Shown: piece by piece, positions 27,179 through 36,158 of the stretch
Position numbering within the stretch: the stretch's first letter is position 1
Layout of the letters: every line of letters begins with the position of its first letter
Assembly: GCA_040768905.1 (NCBI GenBank)
Contig: JAXGMA010000001.1
Span: 310,001 to 374,000, forward strand
From: SZUA-584 sp040768905
GTDB taxonomy: Bacteria > Bacillota > Clostridia > Christensenellales > SZUA-584
Length of the DNA: 64,000 nucleotides
Direction: 5' to 3'
The notes under the pieces: generated by a model
Database searches by the model: none
The model's input: only the letters and a program-made list of their open reading frames with translations
Told to the model about the DNA's origin: nothing
Program-made: the position numbers and the translations under genes

Positions 27179-27784
27179 CTACATCTTCATGGGAATAAGG
27201 CCAATATAATCATCGAGCGTTCCATCAGACATACAGCAGTCGATGATTTTCCGGCCGAACGGATCAAGCTCTGCTGTTATAAACTTGGCAAGCTCCACCT
27301 TAAAGAAATCCCTCAATATTTCTGCGCCTGCTGTAAATCCTTCATTGCCGACTTCAGGCTGAAGATTTGCTTGTAAAAACCCTCTGGGCAGGAACGTACC
27401 GTCAATTTTTATCGAATCGAGTGCATAGCCTAAAAGCGAGCACATAGATTTGACAAGTTGGTCCTCCTTAAACCGTGCGCTGCCGCGGCGCGAAAGATAT
27501 TCTCTGGCTACCCATTGCGGCATAAAACCGACCCTATACACACCAACATGCTGATTGGGAATCAGGATAAACCTTGTATTTGAAGTATCCATTATTTGCT
27601 TAAGCAGCAGGTTGGCTTGTGTGACCTGTTTTCCCTTGGCAAAGGGCCAGTAGGAGCCAGCTCCTTCGCTTGTCATACCAACCGTATCCGTGATGCTCGG
27701 GTTGTCGTGGCCTCTTGGGGCGACGAGCCCCCACAGCCACGCAAACGCAGAAAAGGGAAAGCGCCTGTGCCGTTTGCTGTTTAC
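27179..27784 (-). pseudogene. C-terminal remnant of a DUF4914-type gene
   Basis: The frame runs from just after the stop of the FeoB-associated gene (27785-27787, same frame) to TAA at 27179. It reads as the end of a DUF4914 protein: RRFPFSAFAWLWGLVAPRG, then MTSEGAGSYWPFAKG and a tail ending LIPMKM. Full-length relatives are several hundred residues longer at the N-terminus, and no start codon with a ribosome site precedes the homologous part; the ATG at 27676 is internal. I read this as a 5' truncation by deletion or insertion at the feo operon boundary. A short expressed form from ATG 27676 (165 residues) cannot be ruled out. Confidence 0.6.
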
Positions 27785-27952
27785 TTATTTCTGCTTATCC
27801 GCTTCTTCACAGTTGCCGCAGCCCGGCTTTTGTTTGGCCGTGCAGGCAGCGCACCCGGTGCATCCGCCGTTTTTTTTGCGGCGCCTGCGGGCGAAGAAGA
27901 TGACTGCGGCAAGCGCTGCGATCACCGCGGCGACAATCACATAATCAACCAT
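27785..27952 (-). CDS. FeoB-associated Cys-rich membrane protein
   Basis: 55 residues. One N-terminal membrane helix (VDYVIVAAVIAALAAVIFF), a basic patch RRRRKK, then a Cys-rich tail with CTGCAAC and CGNC. This is the small protein that follows feoB in many Firmicutes; it is thought to assist Fe(II) transfer or replace FeoC, without a proven mechanism. It starts 9 bp after feoB. Confidence 0.85.
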   Translation of the reverse strand: MVDYVIVAAVIAALAAVIFFARRRRKKNGGCTGCAACTAKQKPGCGNCEEADKQK

Positions 27953-27961
27953 GCAAAGGCC

Positions 27962-30145
27962 TCATTTCTGTATCCCGGCACCGGAAGAACCAAGCGGCTT
28001 TGAGCCGGTACCTTTCTTTATCAGCGACACTAAACCGGTCACAAGCACCGCAAGCAGCACTGCGCCGAGAATGTAAACCATGGGGTTTTCGAGCAGCGCG
28101 ATGGATGTAACGGCCTCCTCGCCCATGGCTTCAAGATCGCCGCTTAAGCGTATGATCTCAGCGTCAGGGAAGAGCAAACGGCCTATCTGGTAAACGCCCA
28201 GGGCAAGCACATACGCAAGCCCCGTCTGATAACCGATCGCAATACCCGTCCATTTCCAGCTGCCCATCTCGCGCCGGATCGCGCCGATGGCTGCTATGCA
28301 CGGTGCAGCAAGCAGTGTGAAGATCATAAACGCGTAGGCGCTGACAGATGTGAACGCAACGCCTACGGGCTCAAGCAGCGCGAATGTGGAGACGACGACC
28401 TCCTTTGCAACCAATCCTGTGATCGTGGCGACAGCCTTAGGCCATTCACCAAAGCCTATCGGTGAAAAGACGGGTGCGATCACCCTTCCGACAGAAGCGA
28501 GAATGCTCTCGCCGATAGCTTCCTCTCCGACATAGGCTAACGAGAAATCAAAAGACCGCAAAAACCAAATCAGTGCGCTTGCGATGAAGATGACAGTGCC
28601 TGCTTTGATAATAAATGATTTGCCTTTTTCCCACATGTGCACCGCCACGCCCTTGACGCGCGGCAGCTTATAGGTGGGCAGCTCCATCACAAATGGCGCG
28701 GGCTTGCCGGCAAACAGCCGGGTGCGCTTGAGCACAAGGCCGGAGAGTATCACCATCACGATGCCCACCAGATACATCGACGGGCCGACCCACGAAGCCT
28801 CGCGGAATACAAGCGCCACAAACAAGGCAAATACGGGCAGCTTGGCGCCGCATGGGATGAAAGGGGTGAGCATGATGGTCATCTTTCTGTCATTCTCGTT
28901 CTCGATGGTGCGTGAGGCCATAATGCCCGGAACGGAGCAGCCCGTTCCGATAAGCATAGGGATAAACGATTTGCCCGAGAGGCCGAAACGGCGGAAGATG
29001 CGATCCATGATGAACGCGACACGCGCCATATAGCCGCAGTCCTCAAGAATGGAGATGAAAAGATAGAGTATCATAAGCTGCGGCACAAACACGAGCACCG
29101 CGCCCACACCGCCGATGATGCCGTCCACAATAAGGCTCAAAGCCCATTCAGAAGCGCCGAGAGATTCAAGCAGACTTTGTACGCCGCCGCCGGCCCAGGC
29201 AATGATCTCTTCTACCCAGCCAATCGTCCAGCCGCCCACTGTCTGTATGGACACAAAATAAATGCCCCACATGATCAGAAAAAATATGGGCAAAGCAAGC
29301 AGACGGTTGGTCAGCACTTTGTCAATTTTATCCGATGCGGAGAGTTTCGGGCGCGTTTTCTTTTTGAACAGCCCCGAAAGCAAAGCCGCCACGGTTTCGT
29401 AGCGTTCGTTGGTGATGAGGCTTTCGGCATCGTCGTCGAATTGCTGCTCAAGAGCAGCTGTGACGGCTTCGATGCGGCTGCGCAGATCGCCGCCGAGCTT
29501 GACTTTTTTAAGAACCTCTTCATCCCGCTCGAAAAGCTTTATAGCCAGCCAGCGCGGCTCATACCCGGCGAGCGCCGTGTCGCTTCCGACAATGTGCGAA
29601 ATTTTACCGATAGCTTTTTCAATGTCATCAGAGAACAGCAAAGGCGAAGGCTTGCCGGTCATAACTTGTACAGCAGCTTTTTCAGCCAGCGTATCAAGGC
29701 CCTGGTTTTTAACGGCAGATATGGGGACAACGGGGCACCCGAGGTTTTTTGCCATGGCTGCGGTGTCTATCACGTCGCCGCGCTTTGTGACGATGTCCAT
29801 CATATTCAGCGCGACCACTGTGGGAACGCCGAGCTCAAGGACTTGTGTGGTCAAGTAAAGGTTGCGTTCCAGATTCGAGGCATCGACGATATTGATAATG
29901 ACATCGGGCTTCTCATTAATGATATAATCCCGTGCGATCACTTCCTCAAGAGAATACGGCGATAATGAATAGATACCAGGCAGGTCAACAAGCGTGATAT
30001 CCCTTTGTTTTCGAAGCCTTCCTTCCTTTTTCTCTACCGTCACGCCCGGCCAGTTTCCGACGTATTGCGTGCTGCCGGTCAGTGCGTTGAACAGCGTTGT
30101 CTTTCCGCTGTTGGGGTTGCCCGCCAGCGCGATTTTGATCGACAT
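27962..30145 (-). CDS. feoB: ferrous iron transporter B
   Basis: 727 residues. The N-terminal GTPase has G1 GNPNSGKTT (9-17), the NWPGVTVEKKEG switch, G3 DLPG and G4 NMMD. Then come a helical GDI-like spacer and a membrane domain of about eight to ten helices with two Gate repeats (e.g. IPMLIGTGCSVPGI, with the conserved Cys). It imports Fe(II) across the cytoplasmic membrane. Gene order feoA-feoB-Cys-rich protein is standard; 43 bp separate it from feoA. Confidence 0.96.
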   Translation of the reverse strand: MSIKIALAGNPNSGKTTLFNALTGSTQYVGNWPGVTVEKKEGRLRKQRDITLVDLPGIYSLSPYSLEEVIARDYIINEKPDVIINIVDASNLERNLYLTTQVLELGVPTVVALNMMDIVTKRGDVIDTAAMAKNLGCPVVPISAVKNQGLDTLAEKAAVQVMTGKPSPLLFSDDIEKAIGKISHIVGSDTALAGYEPRWLAIKLFERDEEVLKKVKLGGDLRSRIEAVTAALEQQFDDDAESLITNERYETVAALLSGLFKKKTRPKLSASDKIDKVLTNRLLALPIFFLIMWGIYFVSIQTVGGWTIGWVEEIIAWAGGGVQSLLESLGASEWALSLIVDGIIGGVGAVLVFVPQLMILYLFISILEDCGYMARVAFIMDRIFRRFGLSGKSFIPMLIGTGCSVPGIMASRTIENENDRKMTIMLTPFIPCGAKLPVFALFVALVFREASWVGPSMYLVGIVMVILSGLVLKRTRLFAGKPAPFVMELPTYKLPRVKGVAVHMWEKGKSFIIKAGTVIFIASALIWFLRSFDFSLAYVGEEAIGESILASVGRVIAPVFSPIGFGEWPKAVATITGLVAKEVVVSTFALLEPVGVAFTSVSAYAFMIFTLLAAPCIAAIGAIRREMGSWKWTGIAIGYQTGLAYVLALGVYQIGRLLFPDAEIIRLSGDLEAMGEEAVTSIALLENPMVYILGAVLLAVLVTGLVSLIKKGTGSKPLGSSGAGIQK

Positions 30146-30188
30146 TTTGACCTCCCTAATGAGTTTGAATTATTAAGATATATAAAAA

Positions 30189-30413
30189 TCATTCCACAAT
30201 GATCCGCGCAGCGTCATCCTTGCGAATAGAAAGCTCATAGCCTCTGACGGTAATCTCGATGGGATCACCTAGCGGCGCCACTTTGCGCACCAACACCTGC
30301 GCACCTTTCGTGATGCCCATATCCATGATCCTGCGCTTGACGGCGCCTTCGCCTTCCAGCTTTTTGACGGTGACAAGTTCTCCGCAGGGTACCTGTACCA
30401 ATGAAACAGCCAT
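30189..30413 (-). CDS. feoA: ferrous iron transport protein A
   Basis: 74 residues forming an SH3-like beta barrel: GELVTVKKLEGEG, RRIMDMGITKGA, GDPIEITVRGYELSIRKDDA. These are the FeoA family signatures. It is a small cytoplasmic partner that modulates FeoB. AGGGAGG lies just upstream. It is first in the operon, behind a promoter with two metal-regulator-like inverted repeats. Confidence 0.93.
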   Translation of the reverse strand: MAVSLVQVPCGELVTVKKLEGEGAVKRRIMDMGITKGAQVLVRKVAPLGDPIEITVRGYELSIRKDDAARIIVE

Positions 30414-30511
30414 GTCTTTAAAACCTCCCTAAATATACAAATGCACGGCATCAGCAAAAGAGCTCTAAGCAACTGCAAATCTGAGTTGTCTGCGCATTTT
30501 GCAGATAATTG

Positions 30512-30561
30512 TTAGCCTGCGCTAATAAAAAGAGTTTAGCATGGCTAACTCTTGTTGTCAA
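30512..30561 (-). promoter_or_regulatory. feo promoter with two TTAGC/GCTAA operators
   Basis: On the minus strand TTGACA (30556-30561) and TAAACT (30533-30538), 17 bp apart. An inverted repeat TTAGC-ATG-GCTAA (30536-30548) overlaps the -10 and spacer, and a second TTAGC-CTGC-GCTAA (30512-30525) lies over the start of transcription. This is how a DtxR/IdeR-type iron repressor would block the operon; the protein is inferred, since no such gene is in the window. Confidence 0.7.
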
Positions 30562-30765
30562 GAAGCCCTTTTTGGTCCATTCACAAAACAATGCGGTCGT
30601 GCCGACGGTTTGGTTGAAGGCAATTTAAATATATACCCATCTATTTATTGAGATAACATCAAATGAACATATCCATGTATAGGGCATATGATAATAAAGA
30701 AGGCCGCGTTGCCGGTATCAGCGATTTACAGCAGCGCCCTATAAGCAAGCCAAAGGAGGGACGGC
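30562..30765. other. intergenic stretch between the feo promoter and the nucleotidyltransferase-like gene
   Basis: About 200 bp. AT-rich patches near 30626-30672 could hold a plus-strand promoter, but I see no convincing -35/-10 pair. AAAGGAGG at 30752-30759 is the ribosome site of the next gene. Confidence 0.5.
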
Positions 30766-31533
30766 ATGGAAGCGGTCATATTATGCGGCGGAAAAGACAT
30801 TCTGTTGAAAAAGTCCGCCGATCATGTTCCAAACACGCTGTTTGACATAAACGGGAAGCCGGTCATATGGCATGTCATGAGCCAGCTTGGCCGTTACGGT
30901 ATACGCGACTTTATACTGCCGCTTGGCCGCAAAGGCGGAATGATCCGTGAATACTTCAACAATTACGCCATCAACAATCATGACTACAGGCTTTCTTTGG
31001 GGGAGAACCGCATCACTTTTTGCGATAAACCTGAGCAGGACTGGAATCTTGTTTTTGCAGACGCCGGTATAGATGCGCAAACCGGCGCGCTTGTAAAGCG
31101 GGCGGAGAAGCACATCACGCAGGAACCTTTTTTGGTGATGTACGGAAACGGCATGTGGAACGTGCGCATCGACAAGCTGCTGGAACATCATGAGAAAATG
31201 AAACGCATGGCGACTGCTGCGGGCACAGACTATAAAAGTGATAAAGGGATACTCACTGTCAAGGCGGGCGTTGCGACGGCTTATCTGCAAAAACCTAAAA
31301 TCAGCCTTATCGTCAACGCGGGGCTGTTTGTTTTCACAAAAGGAGTCTTTCAATACCTCAGTGATGATAAAAACTGTACACTGGAGCCTATGCTGCTCAA
31401 AAAACTCACGGCCATTGATGAGCTTGCTGTCTATAAGCACGATGGTTTCTGGATGGAAATAGGCACGGATAAAGACCTTGAGGCCGCACGCCATAACTAC
31501 CAATTTCTCAATCATAACACGAAGGATGTATAA
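30766..31533 (+). CDS. sugar-phosphate nucleotidyltransferase-like protein lacking catalytic motifs
   Basis: 255 residues, colinear with glucose-1-phosphate cytidylyltransferase (RfbF type): AVILCGG start, GKPVIWHVM, an EYFNNY segment, WNLVFADAG, and the end HDGFWMEIGTDKDLEAA. The three catalytic signatures are altered. The GGxGTRL loop is replaced by GGKDILL, the PKPM lysine site reads VPNTL, and the metal-binding YGDG is YGNG. It should be poorly active or inactive as a nucleotidyltransferase and may bind a nucleotide sugar as a regulator. No other sugar-nucleotide genes are nearby. AAAGGAGG gives a clear start. Confidence 0.72.
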   Translation: MEAVILCGGKDILLKKSADHVPNTLFDINGKPVIWHVMSQLGRYGIRDFILPLGRKGGMIREYFNNYAINNHDYRLSLGENRITFCDKPEQDWNLVFADAGIDAQTGALVKRAEKHITQEPFLVMYGNGMWNVRIDKLLEHHEKMKRMATAAGTDYKSDKGILTVKAGVATAYLQKPKISLIVNAGLFVFTKGVFQYLSDDKNCTLEPMLLKKLTAIDELAVYKHDGFWMEIGTDKDLEAARHNYQFLNHNTKDV

Positions 31534-31619
31534 TGGCGGCTCGGCGGCTGCAAACCCGCCGTACATATTTTTGATTTCTGCATATATTGAAACCAGAAAG
31601 GTTTTAATGGTGATAAAAA

Positions 31620-32057
31620 ATGAGACACTCTGTGAAGATGCTTCCGGCATCTTTGTTTGGCGTCAGCGACGCGCATTTGGATGCGTCGTCAGATGGCAGA
31701 ACAAGAACACCATGGAAATCCGATGCGCTTTGCCAGTCTGAAAACGAACCGGAGAATAAAGCCCAAGTTTTAATGAGAGAAAAAAAGGCAGAGGATAGCG
31801 CATCCGAGTCTTCTTTGGTGCCTGATACAGAAGACCAAATAAAAGGCATGCCCGAAGAGCATAGAGGCAAGGGAACAGCATGCCCTGTGACAGGTGGCCT
31901 GAGGGTAAGCCGATACCGGCCCGCGTTGAATGTTAGTCTCGGAATACACCTTAAAGGCGATATGCTGAAACTGAATTTTGGGGAAGCGCACGGCAGCATT
32001 GGCGGGTTTTCTTTATATTGCGGACGACGCACAGGCTGGAAAAGGAGAGGGCTATAA
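31620..32057 (+). CDS. hypothetical protein, weakly supported
   Basis: 145 codons behind a GGTGA site 6 nt before the ATG. The middle is acidic and polar, and the end (NVSLGIHLKGDMLKLNFG) has a beta-strand pattern. A competing short frame (ATG 31607, 44 codons) with AAAGG upstream overlaps it. The 3' end overlaps the convergent kinase gene by 6 bp. I recognise no family, and the long minus-strand frame in the same stretch is no better. It could be real or non-coding. Confidence 0.35.
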   Translation: MRHSVKMLPASLFGVSDAHLDASSDGRTRTPWKSDALCQSENEPENKAQVLMREKKAEDSASESSLVPDTEDQIKGMPEEHRGKGTACPVTGGLRVSRYRPALNVSLGIHLKGDMLKLNFGEAHGSIGGFSLYCGRRTGWKRRGL

Positions 32058-32897
32058 AAGAGAGAGCCTGCGCATCAGTTCAGGCAGGCTTTGCTCGAAA
32101 TTGATGCCGAATCTTGGGTCAGTGCCTGCATCATGCGTTCGCCGAATGCTCTGCACCGTAAACTCAACCGCTGTTTTCACCGCATCCGCAAGAGGCAGGC
32201 CGTGCACAGTTGCCGCAACAAGCACGCTTGCAAAAACGTCCCCAGTTCCGTGGTAGATGCCCTCGATGCGTTCAGAAAAAGCATATTCAAAGATGCCGGT
32301 TTGCTGCTCATAAACAGCAGCACCGATATGGCTGTCATCAAAATGTACGCCTGTCAAAACAACGTGCTTTGGCCCTAGCGTACTGAGCCTTATCAGCTGA
32401 TCCTCCACAAAGGCTTTGCCATAAGGGCCCTTAAGGTACGGTTCATCAAGGAGCAGTGCTGCTTCGGTCATGTTGGGGATGATGATATCGGCCTTGCTGC
32501 AAAGCCTGCGCATCGCTTTTGGAAAATCCGGCGGGAATGTGCTATAAAGCTCTCCGTTGTCCGCCATTACGGGATCAACGATAAGAAGTGTCTCAAAAGA
32601 GCGCAGCTGCCGAAACACATCGCATACAATATCAACCTGGCCGACAGAGCCAACAAAACCTGTGTAAACAGCATCAAAATGTATCGGCAGCGTCTGCCAG
32701 TGCCCTGCAATACCGCCAATTTCGTCAGTTAAATCGCGGTATGTAAAGCCCGAGAAGCCGCCCGTGTGTGTGGAAAGAATGGCAGTAGGGATCACACAAA
32801 CCTCAATGCCTGCGGCCGAGATGATGGGCAGTGCAACGGTCAGTGAGCATTTGCCGAAACACGATATGTCATGTATGGCGGCGACTCTTTTTTGCAT
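32052..32897 (-). CDS. pdxK: pyridoxal/pyridoxamine kinase
   Basis: 281 residues of the ribokinase superfamily. The start RVAAIHDISCFGKCSLT, the GFTYRDLT region, the mid-motif VDPVMADNG and the active-site GTGDVFASVLVAA (Asp is the base) define the PdxK/PdxY group. It phosphorylates B6 vitamers with ATP in the cytoplasm, supplying PLP for enzymes such as CysK, MetY and ThrC in this window. PdxK versus PdxY cannot be separated by eye. Confidence 0.9.
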   Translation of the reverse strand: MQKRVAAIHDISCFGKCSLTVALPIISAAGIEVCVIPTAILSTHTGGFSGFTYRDLTDEIGGIAGHWQTLPIHFDAVYTGFVGSVGQVDIVCDVFRQLRSFETLLIVDPVMADNGELYSTFPPDFPKAMRRLCSKADIIIPNMTEAALLLDEPYLKGPYGKAFVEDQLIRLSTLGPKHVVLTGVHFDDSHIGAAVYEQQTGIFEYAFSERIEGIYHGTGDVFASVLVAATVHGLPLADAVKTAVEFTVQSIRRTHDAGTDPRFGINFEQSLPELMRRLSLL

Positions 32898-32979
32898 GAA
32901 GCATCTCCTTTATTCATCACCATTATATGCGTATTTTGCTTTCGGTACAAGCATACTGCAGGCGAAAGCCATCCTTAGC

Positions 32980-33009
32980 TTGAAGTTGCGGCGGCGATGA
33001 TGCTATAAT
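32980..33009 (+). promoter_or_regulatory. promoter of tex
   Basis: TTGAAG (32980-32985) and a perfect TATAAT (33004-33009), spacer 18 bp, about 48 bp before the tex ATG. Confidence 0.6.
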
Positions 33010-33056
33010 CGGGCAGGCCGGTTTTTATCGGCGGCATAAAACAAGAGGAGCATCTT

Positions 33057-35204
33057 ATGAGCGACATCGCGGCAAGGCTCGCAAAGGAGCTTTCCATCGG
33101 GCACGCGCAGGCAAAAAGCGCCGTCACATTGATCGAACAGGGCAACACCGTTCCGTTTATCGCGCGGTACAGAAAGGAAGCCACGGGCGGTCTTGATGAT
33201 GAGATATTGAGGCGTCTGGAAGACCGTCTTGCGTATTTAAAGAGGCTGCTCAGCCGCAAAGAAGAGGTGATCAGGCTGATAGGCGAGCAGGGCAAAATGA
33301 CTGACGGCCTTTTCGCCCAGATAAACGCGGCCGAAGGCATCTCAGAGGTGGACGACCTTTATCGTCCGTATCGCCCGAAAAAGCGTACGCGTGCCACTGC
33401 GGCGAGGGAAAAGGGCTTAGAGCCGCTTGCCATTTTGATTTACGAGCAGCAAACGCCCGATGCACAGTTAGAAATAAATGCACAAGCCTATATAGGCGAG
33501 CAGGTGGAAAACATTGAAGAGGCCATCACCGGTGCGCTTGACATCGTGGCTGAACAGATCGCGGACGATGCAGCATTGCGCGGAAAGCTGCGCACATGGC
33601 TGCGCCGCGGCGGTACGATCGTCACAAAAGCGGCGGATAAGCAAACGGGTGTTTATGATATGTATAAGGATTATTCCGAGCCTGTTTCAAAACTCGTGCC
33701 GCACAGGGTGCTGGCTATCAACCGCGGTGAGAAACAAAAGGTGTTGAGCGTAAAGCTGGATGCCGATACGCAGGCCGCAACGGACATTGTGCAAAGCGGT
33801 GTACTGCGCAGCGGCTGGCAGAGCCGTTATATGGAAACGGCGGCAGAGGACGCATACAAGCGGCTGATATTTCCGTCCATAGAGCGCGAACTGCGAAGCG
33901 AGCTCTCCGAAGCTGCCGAAGAACAGGCTATAAAAGTATTTGGGGAGAATTTGAAAAACCTTCTGCTCGCGCCGCCCGTGCGCAAAAAGACGGTTTTGGG
34001 GCTTGACCCCGGTTACCGCACGGGCAATAAAGCGGCAGTTGTTGACCCGACTGGCCGCGTGCTCGACACCGCTGTCATATACATGACGCTGGAGCATCAT
34101 GACACTGAAAAAGCCAAAAAGCAGCTTGCGGCGCTCATTGAAAAGCACGGCGTGGACATCATCGCCATCGGCAACGGCACTGCATCCAAAGAAAGCGAGG
34201 CAGTCGTCGCGGAGCTGATCAAGACGATGCCGCGGAGGGTCGTTTATATGATAGTCAGCGAAGCGGGCGCATCGGTGTATTCCGCGTCCGCGCTTGGCAC
34301 CGAAGAGTTCCCCGATTTTGACGTGGCGCTGAGAAGCGCTGTATCCATCGCGCGCAGGCTGCAGGACCCGCTCGCGGAACTCGTGAAGATTGACCCGAAA
34401 GCCATCGGCGTCGGGCAGTATCAGCATGACGTCAATCAAAAGCGGCTTGCACAGATGCTCGGCGGCGTGGTGGAAAGCTGTGTCAACGCGGTCGGCGTCG
34501 ATTTGAATACAGCCTCGCCGTCGCTGTTAAAATACATCGCAGGCCTAACGCCTGCTGTCGCGCAGGCCATCGTGCGGCAGCGTGAAACTGAAGGGCAATT
34601 TACAAGCCGTAAACAGTTAAAAAAAGTGCGCGGGCTTGGCGGCAAGGCGTTTGAACAGTGCGCAGGGTTTTTGCGGATACCCGACGCGGAAAATATACTC
34701 GACTCAACTGCAATCCACCCAGAATCTTATGGCGCGGTTCGAAAATTGCTCAAGATCACGGACACACAGCTCAAAACGTTCGATGACCTGGCGCAGCTGC
34801 GGCAGAAGCTTTCGGAATGGGATGTCAAAAAGCTCGCCGAAATGGTAGGCGTTGGCGAACCCACGCTTGCCGACATCATAGAGGAGCTTAAAAAACCCGG
34901 GCGCGACCCGCGTGAGGCTTTTGAGCAGCCTGTGTTCCGGTCGGACGTCATGCACTTAGAGGACATCAAGGAAGGCATGGTGCTCACAGGAACTGTGCGC
35001 AACGTGACCGACTTTGGCGCATTCGTGGATATCGGCGTGCATCAGGACGGGCTCGTGCACATTTCGCAGCTTGCGGATAAGTTCGTCAAGCACCCCATGG
35101 ATGTCGTGAAAACGGGCGATGTCGTCAAGGTCAGGGTGCTGAGTGTGGACATAAACAAAAAACGCATCGCACTGAGCATGAAAAACGTATCGGAGAAGGG
35201 CTGA
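33057..35204 (+). CDS. tex: Tex-family RNA-binding transcription accessory protein
   Basis: 715 residues, normal Tex length. Order: Tex N-terminal helical domain (TVPFIARYRKEATGGLDDE), a YqgF/RuvC-like fold (LGLDPGYRTGNKAAVVD around 320), helix-hairpin-helix repeats (KVRGLGGKAFEQCAGFLRI), and a C-terminal S1 domain (DFGAFVDIGVHQDGLVHIS). Tex is a nucleic-acid-binding relative of Spt6 that affects transcription. Its stop overlaps the next gene's start (TGATG). Confidence 0.95.
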   Translation: MSDIAARLAKELSIGHAQAKSAVTLIEQGNTVPFIARYRKEATGGLDDEILRRLEDRLAYLKRLLSRKEEVIRLIGEQGKMTDGLFAQINAAEGISEVDDLYRPYRPKKRTRATAAREKGLEPLAILIYEQQTPDAQLEINAQAYIGEQVENIEEAITGALDIVAEQIADDAALRGKLRTWLRRGGTIVTKAADKQTGVYDMYKDYSEPVSKLVPHRVLAINRGEKQKVLSVKLDADTQAATDIVQSGVLRSGWQSRYMETAAEDAYKRLIFPSIERELRSELSEAAEEQAIKVFGENLKNLLLAPPVRKKTVLGLDPGYRTGNKAAVVDPTGRVLDTAVIYMTLEHHDTEKAKKQLAALIEKHGVDIIAIGNGTASKESEAVVAELIKTMPRRVVYMIVSEAGASVYSASALGTEEFPDFDVALRSAVSIARRLQDPLAELVKIDPKAIGVGQYQHDVNQKRLAQMLGGVVESCVNAVGVDLNTASPSLLKYIAGLTPAVAQAIVRQRETEGQFTSRKQLKKVRGLGGKAFEQCAGFLRIPDAENILDSTAIHPESYGAVRKLLKITDTQLKTFDDLAQLRQKLSEWDVKKLAEMVGVGEPTLADIIEELKKPGRDPREAFEQPVFRSDVMHLEDIKEGMVLTGTVRNVTDFGAFVDIGVHQDGLVHISQLADKFVKHPMDVVKTGDVVKVRVLSVDINKKRIALSMKNVSEKG

Positions 35205-35878
35205 TGGTACTTGCTGTATTTGATTTCGACGGAACGCTGTTCCCCAAAGACACGCTGCCGTTTCTGCTGACGCAGTGGCGCGCACAGAAGCTTTCGCAGC
35301 GGAGGCTCTGTGCCGCATACTGTGCTCTTGCAGGTTTGTTCATTCGCTACAAGCTTGGGCTTCACGGCGCGCTTTCCCGTGAGCAGATGCGCAAAACGGC
35401 ATTGCAGAGATTCACGCGTATTTTTTCCGGGATGACATTTGCACAAGTGGACGCATTTTTCGGGCAGTGCGCTGCGCTTATCGTCAAACAATTGCGCCCC
35501 AATGTGTCAGAGCAGCTGCGCAAGGCACAGGCGGAAGGCTGCCATACCGTGCTGTTGTCGGGCGGCTATGAGCGGCTGATGGATCATGTCGGCTGCGCGC
35601 TTAAATTCGATACAGTGATCGGCACCGCTCTTTATTTCAAAAATGGCGTGGTGGACGCCTCGCGGCCGCTTGATATTGTCTGCGGAGACCAAAAGGCAGA
35701 GCGTCTTCGCGCTGCGTTTGCAAAATATTCGGTAGACTGGGATAAAAGCCGCGCCTATGCGGACAGCCTTTCGGACGTATCAATTCTTAAGATCGTCGGG
35801 CATCCAACCGTGGTCAGCCCCGATAAGGGGCTCAAGGCCGTGCTTGAGGAAGAAGGCTGGCCGGTACTCGGCGACTGA
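35204..35878 (+). CDS. HAD-superfamily phosphatase (HAD-IB, SerB-like)
   Basis: 224 residues. DFDGTLFPKDTLPF holds the nucleophile and acid Asp; LSGGYERLM is motif II; GDQKAERL and SYADSLSDVS form the rear motifs. The helical cap after motif I is that of HAD-IB enzymes (phosphoserine or lyso-phospholipid phosphatases). The substrate is unknown. The ATG overlaps the tex stop, so translation is coupled. No phosphoserine pathway genes are near. Confidence 0.82.
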   Translation: MVLAVFDFDGTLFPKDTLPFLLTQWRAQKLSQRRLCAAYCALAGLFIRYKLGLHGALSREQMRKTALQRFTRIFSGMTFAQVDAFFGQCAALIVKQLRPNVSEQLRKAQAEGCHTVLLSGGYERLMDHVGCALKFDTVIGTALYFKNGVVDASRPLDIVCGDQKAERLRAAFAKYSVDWDKSRAYADSLSDVSILKIVGHPTVVSPDKGLKAVLEEEGWPVLGD

Positions 35879-36158
35879 CTTAAAGCAGCAGCTGCTGCGT
35901 AAGCTTACGCCAAACAAAGTTCCAATAGAAGAGCAATTATTTTCTTGTATTTTACGGTTATTGGTATTATATTATTCTTGTAAGCATCAAATTTTTTCAT
36001 AGACTTACATGACATCTTGAAATCATCGTACGGCGGCAAAAGTATAATGCAATGATTTTTGTGGCGTCAATGTTTTGGTGTTTAAGATTGCGTCTTTTTT
36101 AAGATCAGTGGGCTATTATGATGAAAAAATCAAATTGTGAATAAGCGAGGATGTCAGA

